Below, one piece after another: positions 35,840-44,199 of a stretch of 64,000 nucleotides of DNA. A model generated the notes under the pieces. It made no database searches. It saw only the letters and a program-made list of their open reading frames with translations, and was not told the origin of the DNA. A program made the position numbers and the translations under genes. Position 1 is the first letter of the stretch. Every line of letters starts with the position of its first letter. The stretch comes from Rhodoferax antarcticus ANT.BR (GTDB taxonomy: Bacteria > Pseudomonadota > Gammaproteobacteria > Burkholderiales > Burkholderiaceae_C), in contig NZ_MSYM01000011.1 of assembly GCF_001938565.1 (NCBI RefSeq), positions 62,001 to 126,000 on the forward strand. The letters run 5' to 3'.

Positions 35840-37225
35840 ATGTCGTCTGCTTCCCTACCGGCTGGTACCCCAGCGTACCGGCGACTGATGACGGTTCTGT
35901 TCATCGGCGTCTTTATGTCGGCGCTAGACACGGCCATCGTCGCGCCGGTCATCCCCGCCTTGCGCGAGGCCTTCCAGATTGACAACCGGCAGGTCGGCCT
36001 GGTGATGATTGCGTTCATCCTGGCCTCACTGAGCAGCACCGCGCCGCTGGCCAGCTTGGGCGACCGCTATGGACGCCGCCCGGTTTACCTGATCAGTATC
36101 TCGTTGTTTGCTCTGGGCTCGCTGGTGATTGCGCTGGCACCGGTTTTTTGGGCGGTCGTGCTCGGGCGTGTCATTCAGGGCATTGGCGGTGGCGGCATCA
36201 TTCCGACGGCCAGCGCGGTGATTGCCGACGCGCTACCGCCCAAAGAACGCGGCCGTGCGCTGGGCCTGATTGGTGCCACCTATGGCATGGCATTTGTCCT
36301 CGGCCCGCCGCTGGCTGGTGTGGTGATGGTCTTCCTGAACTGGCACTGGATTTTTCTGGCCAACTTGCCGATAGCCGCCTACGTGCTGTACCTGGGCGCT
36401 AGCGCGCTGCCCACCCAGCGGGCCCAAACCAAGCTGCCGCCGCTGGACTGGCGCGGCATTGTGGTTTTGTTGCTGTTGCTGGTCTCGTTGGTGGCGACCG
36501 TGACGCAGATTGGCGACGAGATCACCGGCTGGACCGTGTGGCCTTACACGCTGGCAGCCATCATCGTGCTACTGCCGCTGTTTATCTGGGTGGAAAAACG
36601 CGCCTTGCAGCCGCTGATTCCGATGTCGATCTTTGCCAACCGGCAGCTTTCCTTAACCTACCTGCTGACATTGGGTGCCGGGTTTGGCATGGGCAGCGTG
36701 ATTTTTCTCACCTCCATTGCCACCTTGGCCTACGGGGTAGCGCGTGAGAATGCCGGGTTTGTGTTGTTGCCGATGGTGGTGTGTTCCATTCTGGGCTCGA
36801 TGGGCTCGGGGCGGTTGCTCAATCGCCTGGGTGCCCGCACGCTGATCGTGTTTGGCTTTGCCTTGCTGAGCGTGGGCTACGGCGCCAGCGCCTTCACCAG
36901 TATGGGCTTGTGGGGGTTTTTGCTGTCAACCATGCCGGTCGGGCTGGGGGTGGGCGTGGTGGTCAGTGGTGCGCTGCGCACCATCGCCATTGATGAGGCA
37001 CCGCTGGCGCAGCGTGGCACGGCGCAAGGTTTGATCAATATTTTCACCAGCGTAGGCACATTGCTGTCTGCCACGGCGATTGGCGCCTTGGCCGACTTCA
37101 GCGGCCACGGGGCAGCAGGTTTTAGTGTGGCCTATGAGGTGGTGGCTGTTTTGATGGTGGTGATGTTGTTGCTGTCGCTGGGGTTGAATAAACACACCCC
37201 GACGATCGAGCCCCTCAGCGCCTGA
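35840..37225 (+). CDS. MFS drug/proton antiporter-like transporter
   Basis: A 461-aa multi-pass permease of the major facilitator superfamily, DHA2-like: LDTAIVAPVIPALREAF in helix 1, the motif A loop GDRYGRRPVYL, and GRVIQGIGGGGIIPTASAVI with the PPKERGRALG loop. Substrate cannot be read from sequence. ATG 35840 is preferred over the upstream in-frame 35699 because the protein then starts close to the first membrane helix. Confidence 0.88.
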   Translation: MSSASLPAGTPAYRRLMTVLFIGVFMSALDTAIVAPVIPALREAFQIDNRQVGLVMIAFILASLSSTAPLASLGDRYGRRPVYLISISLFALGSLVIALAPVFWAVVLGRVIQGIGGGGIIPTASAVIADALPPKERGRALGLIGATYGMAFVLGPPLAGVVMVFLNWHWIFLANLPIAAYVLYLGASALPTQRAQTKLPPLDWRGIVVLLLLLVSLVATVTQIGDEITGWTVWPYTLAAIIVLLPLFIWVEKRALQPLIPMSIFANRQLSLTYLLTLGAGFGMGSVIFLTSIATLAYGVARENAGFVLLPMVVCSILGSMGSGRLLNRLGARTLIVFGFALLSVGYGASAFTSMGLWGFLLSTMPVGLGVGVVVSGALRTIAIDEAPLAQRGTAQGLINIFTSVGTLLSATAIGALADFSGHGAAGFSVAYEVVAVLMVVMLLLSLGLNKHTPTIEPLSA

Positions 37226-37245
37226 GCTGACCGGTCAGCTTGTCC

Positions 37246-38064
37246 ATGTTGTCGGTTTCCCTTGGCCCGCTGGCTTTGCCGGTAGCGCCCTTAATCTTGC
37301 TGCTGTCAGCCTGGGCGGCGGCCAGCGTGGCGGGCCGACAGGTGGCCAAAGACGACCGTACAAAAGCTGAAAACACAGTGTGGCTCGCGGTGCTGCTGGG
37401 GCTGCTGGCAGCCCGCATCGGTTATGTGCTGCCATATTTCGCCATTTATTTGGCAACCCCCTGGGCCTTGTTTGACCTGCGGGATGGTGGCTGGTTGGCA
37501 TTGGCCGGGCTGGCCAGCGGTGCGGCGTGGCTGGCCTGGCGCGCTTGGCACTGGCCAGCCGCCAGAAGAGCGTTGGGGTTGGCGGCTTTGACTGGCGCCA
37601 CGCTTTGGGGCGGGGCGAACGCCGCCGTTTGGTGGGCAGATGGCGGCGCGTTGCGCCCGCAGGCACCTGAAGTCATGCTGACAGACTTGAGCACCGGGCA
37701 AATGCGCAGTCTGCCCGAGGTCATTCGCGGCAAGCCAGCGGTGGTGAACCTGTGGGCCAGTTGGTGTGCGCCGTGCCGTATAGAAATGCCTGATCTGGCC
37801 GCCGCGCAACAACGCGAGCCCGGCATCCAGTTCATTTTTGTCAACCAGGGCGAGACTGTGGGGGCAGTTCAAACCTATTTGCAGCGCTCGGGTCTGGCGT
37901 TGCAAAACGTCTGGATTGACGCCAGCCGTAGCCTGGGCCCGGCAGTAGGTTCCCAGGGCTTGCCAACCACCTTGTTTTTCGATGCCAGTGGCCAGCAGGT
38001 GGACGCGCACTTTGGTGTGATTAACCCCGCCGCTCTGCAAGCCAGAGTGCAAGCGTTGCGGTAA
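37246..38064 (+). CDS. TlpA/ResA-like thiol-disulfide oxidoreductase with membrane N-terminus
   Basis: A 272-aa protein with about four N-terminal membrane helices (LALPVAPLILLLSAWAAASV; VWLAVLLGLLAARIGYVLP) of the prolipoprotein-transferase-like kind, then a periplasmic thioredoxin domain with active site WASWCAPCRIEMP and cis-Pro in GLPTTLFF. It likely reduces cytochrome or other periplasmic disulfides. Start ATG 37246 or TTG 37240. Confidence 0.85.
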   Translation: MLSVSLGPLALPVAPLILLLSAWAAASVAGRQVAKDDRTKAENTVWLAVLLGLLAARIGYVLPYFAIYLATPWALFDLRDGGWLALAGLASGAAWLAWRAWHWPAARRALGLAALTGATLWGGANAAVWWADGGALRPQAPEVMLTDLSTGQMRSLPEVIRGKPAVVNLWASWCAPCRIEMPDLAAAQQREPGIQFIFVNQGETVGAVQTYLQRSGLALQNVWIDASRSLGPAVGSQGLPTTLFFDASGQQVDAHFGVINPAALQARVQALR

Positions 38065-38120
38065 GTCCGCAGCGTCAGACGGCTGGCCTGGCGGGCTGTC
38101 AATGGCCCTTGAGTCGCTCT

Positions 38121-39206
38121 TCAACGGCCCATGACAATCGAGATGCGCTGGCGCCCGAAATGACCCGCCTTGGCGGCAAAGCGCCCTGCCAGCGCTGTGC
38201 CGCAGTCTGGGCAGCAACCCTCGGCAGTGAGCCGGTAGCTGTTGATCTGATACCAGTCGCGCTGAATCAACGGCGCATGGCAGCCGGGGCAATAGGTGGT
38301 GTCGCCCTCGGCGTGATGCACATTGCCGGTGTAGACATAGTGCAGGCCCGCTTTCAGGGCGATGTTGCGGGCGCGCACCAGCGTGGCGGTGGGCGTGGCA
38401 GGCACGTCAGGCATTTTGTGATCGGGGTGAAAGGCCGAGAAGTGCAGCGGCACATCTGGCCCCAGCGCCTGCATCACCCAGCGTGACAGGGCTTCGAGTT
38501 CTTCGTTCGAGTCGTTGTGGCCAGGTATCAAAAGCGTGGTGATCTCAAACCAGACCTGGGTTTCATGCTTCAAATAAACGAGCGTGTCCAGCACCGGCTG
38601 CAAGTGGGAGCCAGTGAGCTGAAAGTAAAAGTCATCGGTAAACGCTTTCAGATCCACATTGGCGGCGTCCATCTTGGCGTAAAAGTCGCGCCGTGGCTGG
38701 GCGTGCATGTAGCCCGCGGTGACCGCTACGGTTTTGATGCCAACGGCGTGGCAAGCATCTGCCACGTCCATGGCGTATTCGGCAAAAATGACTGGGTCGT
38801 TGTAAGTGAAGGCGACGCTTGTGCAGTGGTATTCGAGGGCCTGCGCCGCAATCATCTCAGGCGAGGCCTGGTCCATCAGACGGTCCATGTCACGGGATTT
38901 GCTGATGTCCCAGTTCTGGCAAAACTTGCAGGCCAAGTTGCAGCCCGCCGTGCCGAAAGAGAGCACGCTGGAGCCGGGGTAGAAGTGATTCAGCGGCTTT
39001 TTTTCGATCGGGTCGATGCAAAAGCCCGAAGACCGCCCGTAGGTGGTCAGGATCATCTCGTCACCCTCGCGCATGCGCACAAAGCACGCGCCGCGTTGGC
39101 CCGCGTGCAGTTTGCAGTCGCGCGGGCACAGGTCGCACTGCATGCGTCCGTCGGGCAGGTTGTGCCAGTAGCGTGCCAGGTAGGGTGGGGCGTTAGTGGC
39201 GTGCAT
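38121..39206 (-). CDS. amrS: AmmeMemoRadiSam system radical SAM enzyme
   Basis: A 361-aa radical SAM protein. It has an N-terminal cysteine set (CDLCPRDCKLHAGQRGAC), the radical SAM motif CNLACKFCQNW, and a C-terminal zinc-ribbon-like tail (YCPGCHAPL, CCPDCGTA). It belongs to the conserved trio with the AMMECR1 and MEMO1 homologues immediately upstream. Starts at ATG 39206, overlapping the stop of the AMMECR1 gene. Confidence 0.93.
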   Translation of the reverse strand: MHATNAPPYLARYWHNLPDGRMQCDLCPRDCKLHAGQRGACFVRMREGDEMILTTYGRSSGFCIDPIEKKPLNHFYPGSSVLSFGTAGCNLACKFCQNWDISKSRDMDRLMDQASPEMIAAQALEYHCTSVAFTYNDPVIFAEYAMDVADACHAVGIKTVAVTAGYMHAQPRRDFYAKMDAANVDLKAFTDDFYFQLTGSHLQPVLDTLVYLKHETQVWFEITTLLIPGHNDSNEELEALSRWVMQALGPDVPLHFSAFHPDHKMPDVPATPTATLVRARNIALKAGLHYVYTGNVHHAEGDTTYCPGCHAPLIQRDWYQINSYRLTAEGCCPDCGTALAGRFAAKAGHFGRQRISIVMGR

Positions 39207-39820
39207 CAGGGGCTGCCGTCGCAGGGGGTCTCTTGCCAGGGGTGCACGCTGTAGCGCTGCAGGCGCACGCCAGCATCCCAAAAGTTTGCAGGCAGTCCGG
39301 CCTTGCGTTTGAGGTGCGCCATGAAGTCGCGCGCCTCTGGCAACTGCACCCACACCTGCGGCAAAAAAGTGCTGCGGTAGCGCCCAAACTCAAACACCAC
39401 GCCGTCCACACCAGGGCGCAATTGGGCCAGCGCATCGGCCTCGCTGTCAAAGGGCAAGTCTTGCATGGGCGACAGCACCGACACCTCGATGTCAGTGACT
39501 GGCAGTTCTTTTAGGGTCAAGGGTGCAAACCGTGTGTCTTGCAGGGCAGCAGCCACCGCGTTGGCCTGCACATCGGCCAGCAAACTGCGCCGCGCTTGCA
39601 GCGAACCAATGCAGCCACGCAGTTGCCCGCGCTGCGTCAGGGTGACAAAACAGGCGCCTGGCGCCTGCAATGCGGCATTGTCCGCCTCTACTTTCGCGTC
39701 CACCCGTTGCCCCAGCGCGCTGGAAATACTGGCGCGGGCCAGATTCAGCAGGCTGGCACCCAACTGATCGCTGAGGGTGGCAGACGCGAACGGCGTGCCG
39801 GGTGTGGCGTCAGTGTGCAT
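39206..39820 (-). CDS. amrA: AmmeMemoRadiSam system protein A (AMMECR1 domain)
   Basis: A 204-aa AMMECR1-domain protein: GACFVTLTQRGQLRGCIGSL holds the conserved LRGCIG motif, followed by DTRFAPLTLKELPVTDIEVS and VWVQLPEARDFMAHLKRKAG. The function of the domain is not established. ATG at 39818-39820 lies inside the end of the MEMO1-like gene (11-bp overlap). Confidence 0.93.
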   Translation of the reverse strand: MHTDATPGTPFASATLSDQLGASLLNLARASISSALGQRVDAKVEADNAALQAPGACFVTLTQRGQLRGCIGSLQARRSLLADVQANAVAAALQDTRFAPLTLKELPVTDIEVSVLSPMQDLPFDSEADALAQLRPGVDGVVFEFGRYRSTFLPQVWVQLPEARDFMAHLKRKAGLPANFWDAGVRLQRYSVHPWQETPCDGSP

Positions 39821-40625
39821 GGCTAGGCTCCTGTATGAATGCCACGGCGGCGTAGCCCACGACCCGGTCTTTGTCGCCCGCCGTGTCACCCGAATTGCAC
39901 ATCCCCAACAGATGCGGCTGCAGCCCATGCTGGCGGGCGGCCAGCAACAGGCCGTTGATGGGCGTGCCGCCGCAGGCTTGGTGGTGTGACACCGGGCCAC
40001 GCAAGTCCAGGATCGCTTGCGCGGTCTGGCGGTCGACCTGCCGCGCCGTGCGGTAGGGTAAAAAATGCGACAAATCAGAGCTGATGACCAGCAGCGTTTC
40101 TGGTCCGCCCCACAGCAGCTCCAGCACCTCGGCCACCTCGGCCGGGCTGGCATCACCCACCACCAGCGGCACCAGTTTGAAGTCGTTCAGTACGGTCTGT
40201 AAAAACGGCAATTGAACCTCCAGGGAATGTTCCTGGGCGTGCACGCTGCGGCTCACCACCACCTGGGGCAGTTTGGCTAGTTGGGTCACTGCCGCCTGAT
40301 CCACTTCAATCTCGCCCAGCGGTGTGGCCAGAAAGTCGTCACCGGGCAGCGCCAGACCGCGCAGCGCGACGCGGTGGGCGGGCCCCAGCAACACCACGCG
40401 CCGGATGCTGTGGCGTACCGCTGCCAGCTGGGCGTAGGCCAGCGCCGCGGTGCTGCCCGAGTAGATGTAACCCGCGTGCGGCACGATGATGGCTTTGGGC
40501 GTGGCGGCTGGGGTGTCGGCATCTGCCGGTACGCCAGCCAAAAAGGTGCGGATGTCCTGCGCCAGCACCGCCCCCTGTTGGGGGTAAAAAGCACCCGCCA
40601 CAGCGGGTTGACGCACAGCATGCAT
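39810..40625 (-). CDS. amrB: AmmeMemoRadiSam system protein B (MEMO1 family)
   Basis: A 271-aa MEMO-like protein related to extradiol dioxygenases: AVAGAFYPQQGAVL, VPHAGYIYSGSTAALAY, LGPAHRVALRGLA, VHAQEHSLEVQLPFLQ and VISSDLSHFLPY carry the family's conserved histidines and cysteine region (HQACGGTPING). It leads the trio, which is translationally overlapped. Confidence 0.93.
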   Translation of the reverse strand: MHAVRQPAVAGAFYPQQGAVLAQDIRTFLAGVPADADTPAATPKAIIVPHAGYIYSGSTAALAYAQLAAVRHSIRRVVLLGPAHRVALRGLALPGDDFLATPLGEIEVDQAAVTQLAKLPQVVVSRSVHAQEHSLEVQLPFLQTVLNDFKLVPLVVGDASPAEVAEVLELLWGGPETLLVISSDLSHFLPYRTARQVDRQTAQAILDLRGPVSHHQACGGTPINGLLLAARQHGLQPHLLGMCNSGDTAGDKDRVVGYAAVAFIQEPSHAH

Positions 40626-40692
40626 AAAACCTCCATGTGTAAGGACTGGTCTTACAGGTCAGGCCGATGACCGCGATATCAAGTGTGGCGTG

Positions 40693-41817
40693 TCAAGTGC
40701 GCGGGCGCCAAATCAGCAGCACAATCATCGCCGCGAGCGCCTGCGCCCCAGCAATCGTCGCGACCGATCCGCTCCAGCCCCAGCCCTCAAAAGCCAGCCC
40801 CACGACCCAGGTGCCCGCCGCACCACCTGCGTAGTAGCTCATGTAATACAGGCCGGTGGCCAGCGAGCGTCCCTCGGTCACGTTGGTGGAAATGGCGCTG
40901 ATGGTGGCCGATTGGCATAAAAACACACCGCTGGCGCACACCGCCAGCCCGACGATCACCACCCACAGGTTAGGTGCCAGCGTCAGCAGCAGGCCAGCAG
41001 CCGAGGTCGCCAGCGCCCACAACAGGGCTTTCATGAACCCCAGTCGCTCCATCGGCCGGGCGGCCAGCGGCGTGACCAGCACACCCACCAGATACACCGC
41101 AAACACATTCGCCAGCCCGGCTGCAGACAGCTGAAAAGGTGCCGCCACCAACAGAAAGTTGACGTAGGTGAAGGTGCCCACCAGCGAAAACAGCACACAA
41201 AAGCCCACCGCGCATGATGCCAGCAGCCGCTGGTTGTGCAGGTGCCGCCATAACATGTGCAGCCCGCCCGCCAGGTTCATCACCGCCAGCAGCACAAACG
41301 CGCTGCGCCAGCCCAGCCAGTGCCCCACATGCCCGGTGATGAAGCGCCCGCAAAAACCGCCCATCACCGTGCCGCCCACATAAATGGCCGTCATGCGCGC
41401 CATGCCGTTGCTGCGAAATTCCTCACCCAGGTAGGCAATCAGCACCACCACAATGCCCGGTACCGCCAGCCCCTGCAAAAAACGCAGGGCAATCAGCGCA
41501 TTCAGGCTGTGGGTGAGCGGAATCAGCGCAGTGGGCAGCGTCATCGCGAAAAGAGAAACGGTCAACACGTTTTTACGTCCTACCGCATCTGACAACATGC
41601 CCATGAACGGCGAGATCAGCCCCACGGCGAGTACCGTGGCCCCCACGGTCAGCCCGGCTTGCAGCGGTGTGGCAGCAAAGTCAGTCATCACCATCGGCAG
41701 TACCGCCTGGATGGAATAGACGTTCAGAAACGCAAAGAACCCGATCAGCCAGACGATGGGCCGCGAGACCTGCACGCCATCACCCAAAAAGAAAAGAAGC
41801 AAGGGGTGGTCGCGCAT
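40693..41817 (-). CDS. MFS transporter
   Basis: A 374-aa permease with about 12 membrane helices: LNVYSIQAVLPMVMTDFAAT in the first helix region and MGMLSDAVGRKNVLTVSLF as motif A. It resembles YnfM-type MFS exporters. Located divergently from the AmpG-like gene with 71 bases between start codons; substrate unknown. Confidence 0.86.
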   Translation of the reverse strand: MRDHPLLLFFLGDGVQVSRPIVWLIGFFAFLNVYSIQAVLPMVMTDFAATPLQAGLTVGATVLAVGLISPFMGMLSDAVGRKNVLTVSLFAMTLPTALIPLTHSLNALIALRFLQGLAVPGIVVVLIAYLGEEFRSNGMARMTAIYVGGTVMGGFCGRFITGHVGHWLGWRSAFVLLAVMNLAGGLHMLWRHLHNQRLLASCAVGFCVLFSLVGTFTYVNFLLVAAPFQLSAAGLANVFAVYLVGVLVTPLAARPMERLGFMKALLWALATSAAGLLLTLAPNLWVVIVGLAVCASGVFLCQSATISAISTNVTEGRSLATGLYYMSYYAGGAAGTWVVGLAFEGWGWSGSVATIAGAQALAAMIVLLIWRPRT

Positions 41818-41888
41818 GGGTAAATTCTAGACAGCGCCAGCCCCTTGCGCAGCGCGTATCGGGCAAGCTGGCTCGCTATCATCCCCCG

Positions 41889-43262
41889 ATGACTTTGAAT
41901 GACTCAAGTGCTGCGCCCACACCGCGCAGCTGGCTGGCCACCCTTGCGGTGTATCTGGAACCAGCCTCGGTGCGCATGCTGCTACTGGGCTTCTCAGCAG
42001 GCTTGCCTTTGCTGCTGGTGCTGGGCACGCTGAGCTTTTGGCTGCGCGAGGCGGGTGTTGACCGCACCACTATTGGCTACCTGAGCTGGGTCGGTCTGGC
42101 TTACGCCTTCAAATGGGTCTGGGCACCACTGGTGGATCGCTTGCCAATTCCTATTCTGACGCGCTGGCTGGGGCGCAGGCGCAGTTGGTTGCTGCTGTCG
42201 CAGTTGGCGATTCTGGCCGGGCTGGTGGCGATGAGTTTCAACGACCCGCAGGTGGCGCTGACCCCGGTGGTATGGGGCGCGCTAGCGGTAGCGTTTGGCT
42301 CCGCCACGCAGGATATTGCGCTGGATGCGTTTCGCATCGAGTCGGCTGATGTTGACCGGCAAGCGGCGCTGGCCGCGTCTTACCAGACCGGTTACCGCCT
42401 GGCGATGATCTGGGCTGGGGCCGGGGTACTGTGGGTGGCAGCGCGGGCGCAGGTGGAGGGCGTCATTGGCTACCAGCAAGGGGCCTGGCAAACCGCGTAT
42501 CTGGTGATGGCGGCGAGCATGCTGCTGGGGGTGGTGACCGTGCTGCTGTCGCCCGAGCCACTGCGCCGCCCCATGCCACCCGCTAAAAACGCGCTGGACT
42601 GGCTGCGTGGCGCGCTGGTGGCGCCGTTTGCCGATTTTTTGAAGCGCTATGGCTCGCACGCCGTGCTGATCCTGGCGCTGATTGCCACCTACCGCATCAG
42701 CGACGTGGTGATGGGCATCATGGCCAACCCGTTTTATGTGGACATGGGTTACACCAAAGACGAGGTGGCAGCGGTGACCAAGGTGTTTGGCGTGATCATG
42801 ACGCTGGCAGGGGCCTTTGTGGGCGGCGCGCTGGCCATGCGCTTTGGGGTGATGCGGGTGCTGATGTTGGGCGCGGTACTCAGTGCCGCAAGTAACCTGC
42901 TGTTTGCCGGTCTGGCCACGCGCGGTCATGACCTGACCGGGCTGGTGCTGGTGATTTCCGCCGATAACCTGGCGGGCGGCATTGCCTCGGCGGCGTTTAT
43001 TGCCTACTTGTCGAGCCTGACCAATGTGAACTATTCGGCCACGCAATATGCCCTGTTCAGCTCAATGATGCTGCTTTTGCCGAAGTTTCTGGCGGGCTAT
43101 TCGGGCAGTTATGTGGACAGCTTTGGCTACCAGAATTTCTTTACTGTGACCGCGTTTTTGGGGCTGCCAGTGCTCTTGCTTGTCTGGTTTGCTTCAAGAC
43201 TCAAAACGGCCTCTAGCCCTTATGGAGAAAGCGCTGATAGCTCCTTAAAACAGAGCGATTGA
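41889..43262 (+). CDS. AmpG-family muropeptide permease-like MFS protein
   Basis: A 457-aa MFS protein of the PAT/AmpG family (LLLGFSAGLPLLLVLGTLSF, FGSATQDIALDAFRIES, SYQTGYRLAMIWAGAG), thought to import anhydro-muropeptides for recycling. Its last 17 residues (ASSPYGESADSSLKQSD) are read from a copy of the dispersed repeat, which also supplies the stop region, so the natural C-terminus was replaced or extended. Start at ATG 41889. Confidence 0.88.
   Translation: MTLNDSSAAPTPRSWLATLAVYLEPASVRMLLLGFSAGLPLLLVLGTLSFWLREAGVDRTTIGYLSWVGLAYAFKWVWAPLVDRLPIPILTRWLGRRRSWLLLSQLAILAGLVAMSFNDPQVALTPVVWGALAVAFGSATQDIALDAFRIESADVDRQAALAASYQTGYRLAMIWAGAGVLWVAARAQVEGVIGYQQGAWQTAYLVMAASMLLGVVTVLLSPEPLRRPMPPAKNALDWLRGALVAPFADFLKRYGSHAVLILALIATYRISDVVMGIMANPFYVDMGYTKDEVAAVTKVFGVIMTLAGAFVGGALAMRFGVMRVLMLGAVLSAASNLLFAGLATRGHDLTGLVLVISADNLAGGIASAAFIAYLSSLTNVNYSATQYALFSSMMLLLPKFLAGYSGSYVDSFGYQNFFTVTAFLGLPVLLLVWFASRLKTASSPYGESADSSLKQSD
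43208..43252 (+). repeat. Dispersed 45-bp repeat inside the 3' end of the AmpG-like gene
   Basis: GGCCTCTAGCCCTTATGGAG then AAAGCGCTGATAGCTCC; it encodes the C-terminal tail of the permease. Confidence 0.8.
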
Positions 43263-43330
43263 TGCGCTAGTTTTACCTAACTTTACGTGGGCTTCAAGCC
43301 TCTGAGGTATGCGCCCGCTAGACTGAAAAC

Positions 43331-44038
43331 ATGAACCAACAGCTGTTGATGATCGAAGACGACACCCGCCTGGCCCACATGGTGTGTGAATACCTGGGCC
43401 AGTCTGGCTACACCGTGGCCCACGCGGGCGACGCCAAGACCGGGCTGGCAGCTCTGCAAGACCAGCCTGCACAACTGGTCATCTTGGACCTGATGCTGCC
43501 CGACATGGACGGCCTAGAAGTGTGCCGGCGCATCCGCGCGCTGCCCGGTGCGCTGGCCGCCACGCCGGTGCTGATGCTCACCGCCAAGGGCGACCCGATG
43601 GACCGCATCATCGGCCTGGAAATCGGTGCCGACGATTATTTGCCCAAGCCATTTGAGCCGCGTGAACTGCTGGCGCGTATTCGCGCCGTGCTGCGCCGCC
43701 ATGTGGAGGGTGCGCAGCCAGCGGCCACGCAGGCGCTGCATTTTGGCTCGCTGGAGATTGACCGTGACGCGCGGCTGGTGAGTGTGGCGGGCCAGGCCTG
43801 CGAGCTGACCTCTTACCAGTTTGACCTGCTGGTGGCCATGGCCGAGCGCGCTGGCCGGGTGCTGACGCGTGACCAGATCATGGAGGCCGTGCGTGGGCGC
43901 GAGCTCGATGCGTTTGACCGCTCTATCGACGTGCACATGGGCCGCATCCGCGCCGCTATCGAGGCAGACGCCAAAAGCCCGAAACGCATTTTGACCGTGC
44001 GCGGTGTCGGTTACGTCTTTGCCCGACTGCAGGACTAA
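43331..44038 (+). CDS. OmpR-family response regulator
   Basis: A 235-aa regulator with receiver domain (MIEDDTRLAHMV acidic pocket; phospho-aspartate in VILDLMLPDMDG; conserved Lys in LPKPFEPRELLARI) and C-terminal winged helix (LTSYQFDLLVAMAERAGRVL, RSIDVHMGRIRAAI). It pairs with the histidine kinase that now begins 161 bases downstream, separated by a MITE-like element. Confidence 0.94.
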   Translation: MNQQLLMIEDDTRLAHMVCEYLGQSGYTVAHAGDAKTGLAALQDQPAQLVILDLMLPDMDGLEVCRRIRALPGALAATPVLMLTAKGDPMDRIIGLEIGADDYLPKPFEPRELLARIRAVLRRHVEGAQPAATQALHFGSLEIDRDARLVSVAGQACELTSYQFDLLVAMAERAGRVLTRDQIMEAVRGRELDAFDRSIDVHMGRIRAAIEADAKSPKRILTVRGVGYVFARLQD

Positions 44039-44197
44039 GGGCTCGTTACGCAATAACATGCACATTTGTCTTGTCAGCTTTGGGCGCATTGCGTCGTTCC
44101 AAATCGTTTGTTTAGCAGAGCTAAACGGCACGCTTTGCGCCTAGCGCTGCATCCCAAAGCCGACACCCAAATGCACAGCTTATTACGTAACGAGCCC
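44039..44197. mobile_element. 159-bp MITE-like element with TAA target duplication
   Basis: The ends GGGCTCGTTACGCAATAA (44039-44056) and TTATTACGTAACGAGCCC (44180-44197) are 18-bp terminal inverted repeats with one mismatch. Immediately outside lie TAA (44036-44038) and TAA (44198-44200), a 3-bp target duplication. There is an inner palindrome (GTTTAGC...GCTAAAC) and no coding capacity, so it would need a transposase in trans, possibly of the IS5-like groups that duplicate 3 bp. The left TAA is the stop of the regulator gene and the right one overlaps the kinase ATG. Confidence 0.9.
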
Positions 44198-44199
44198 TA

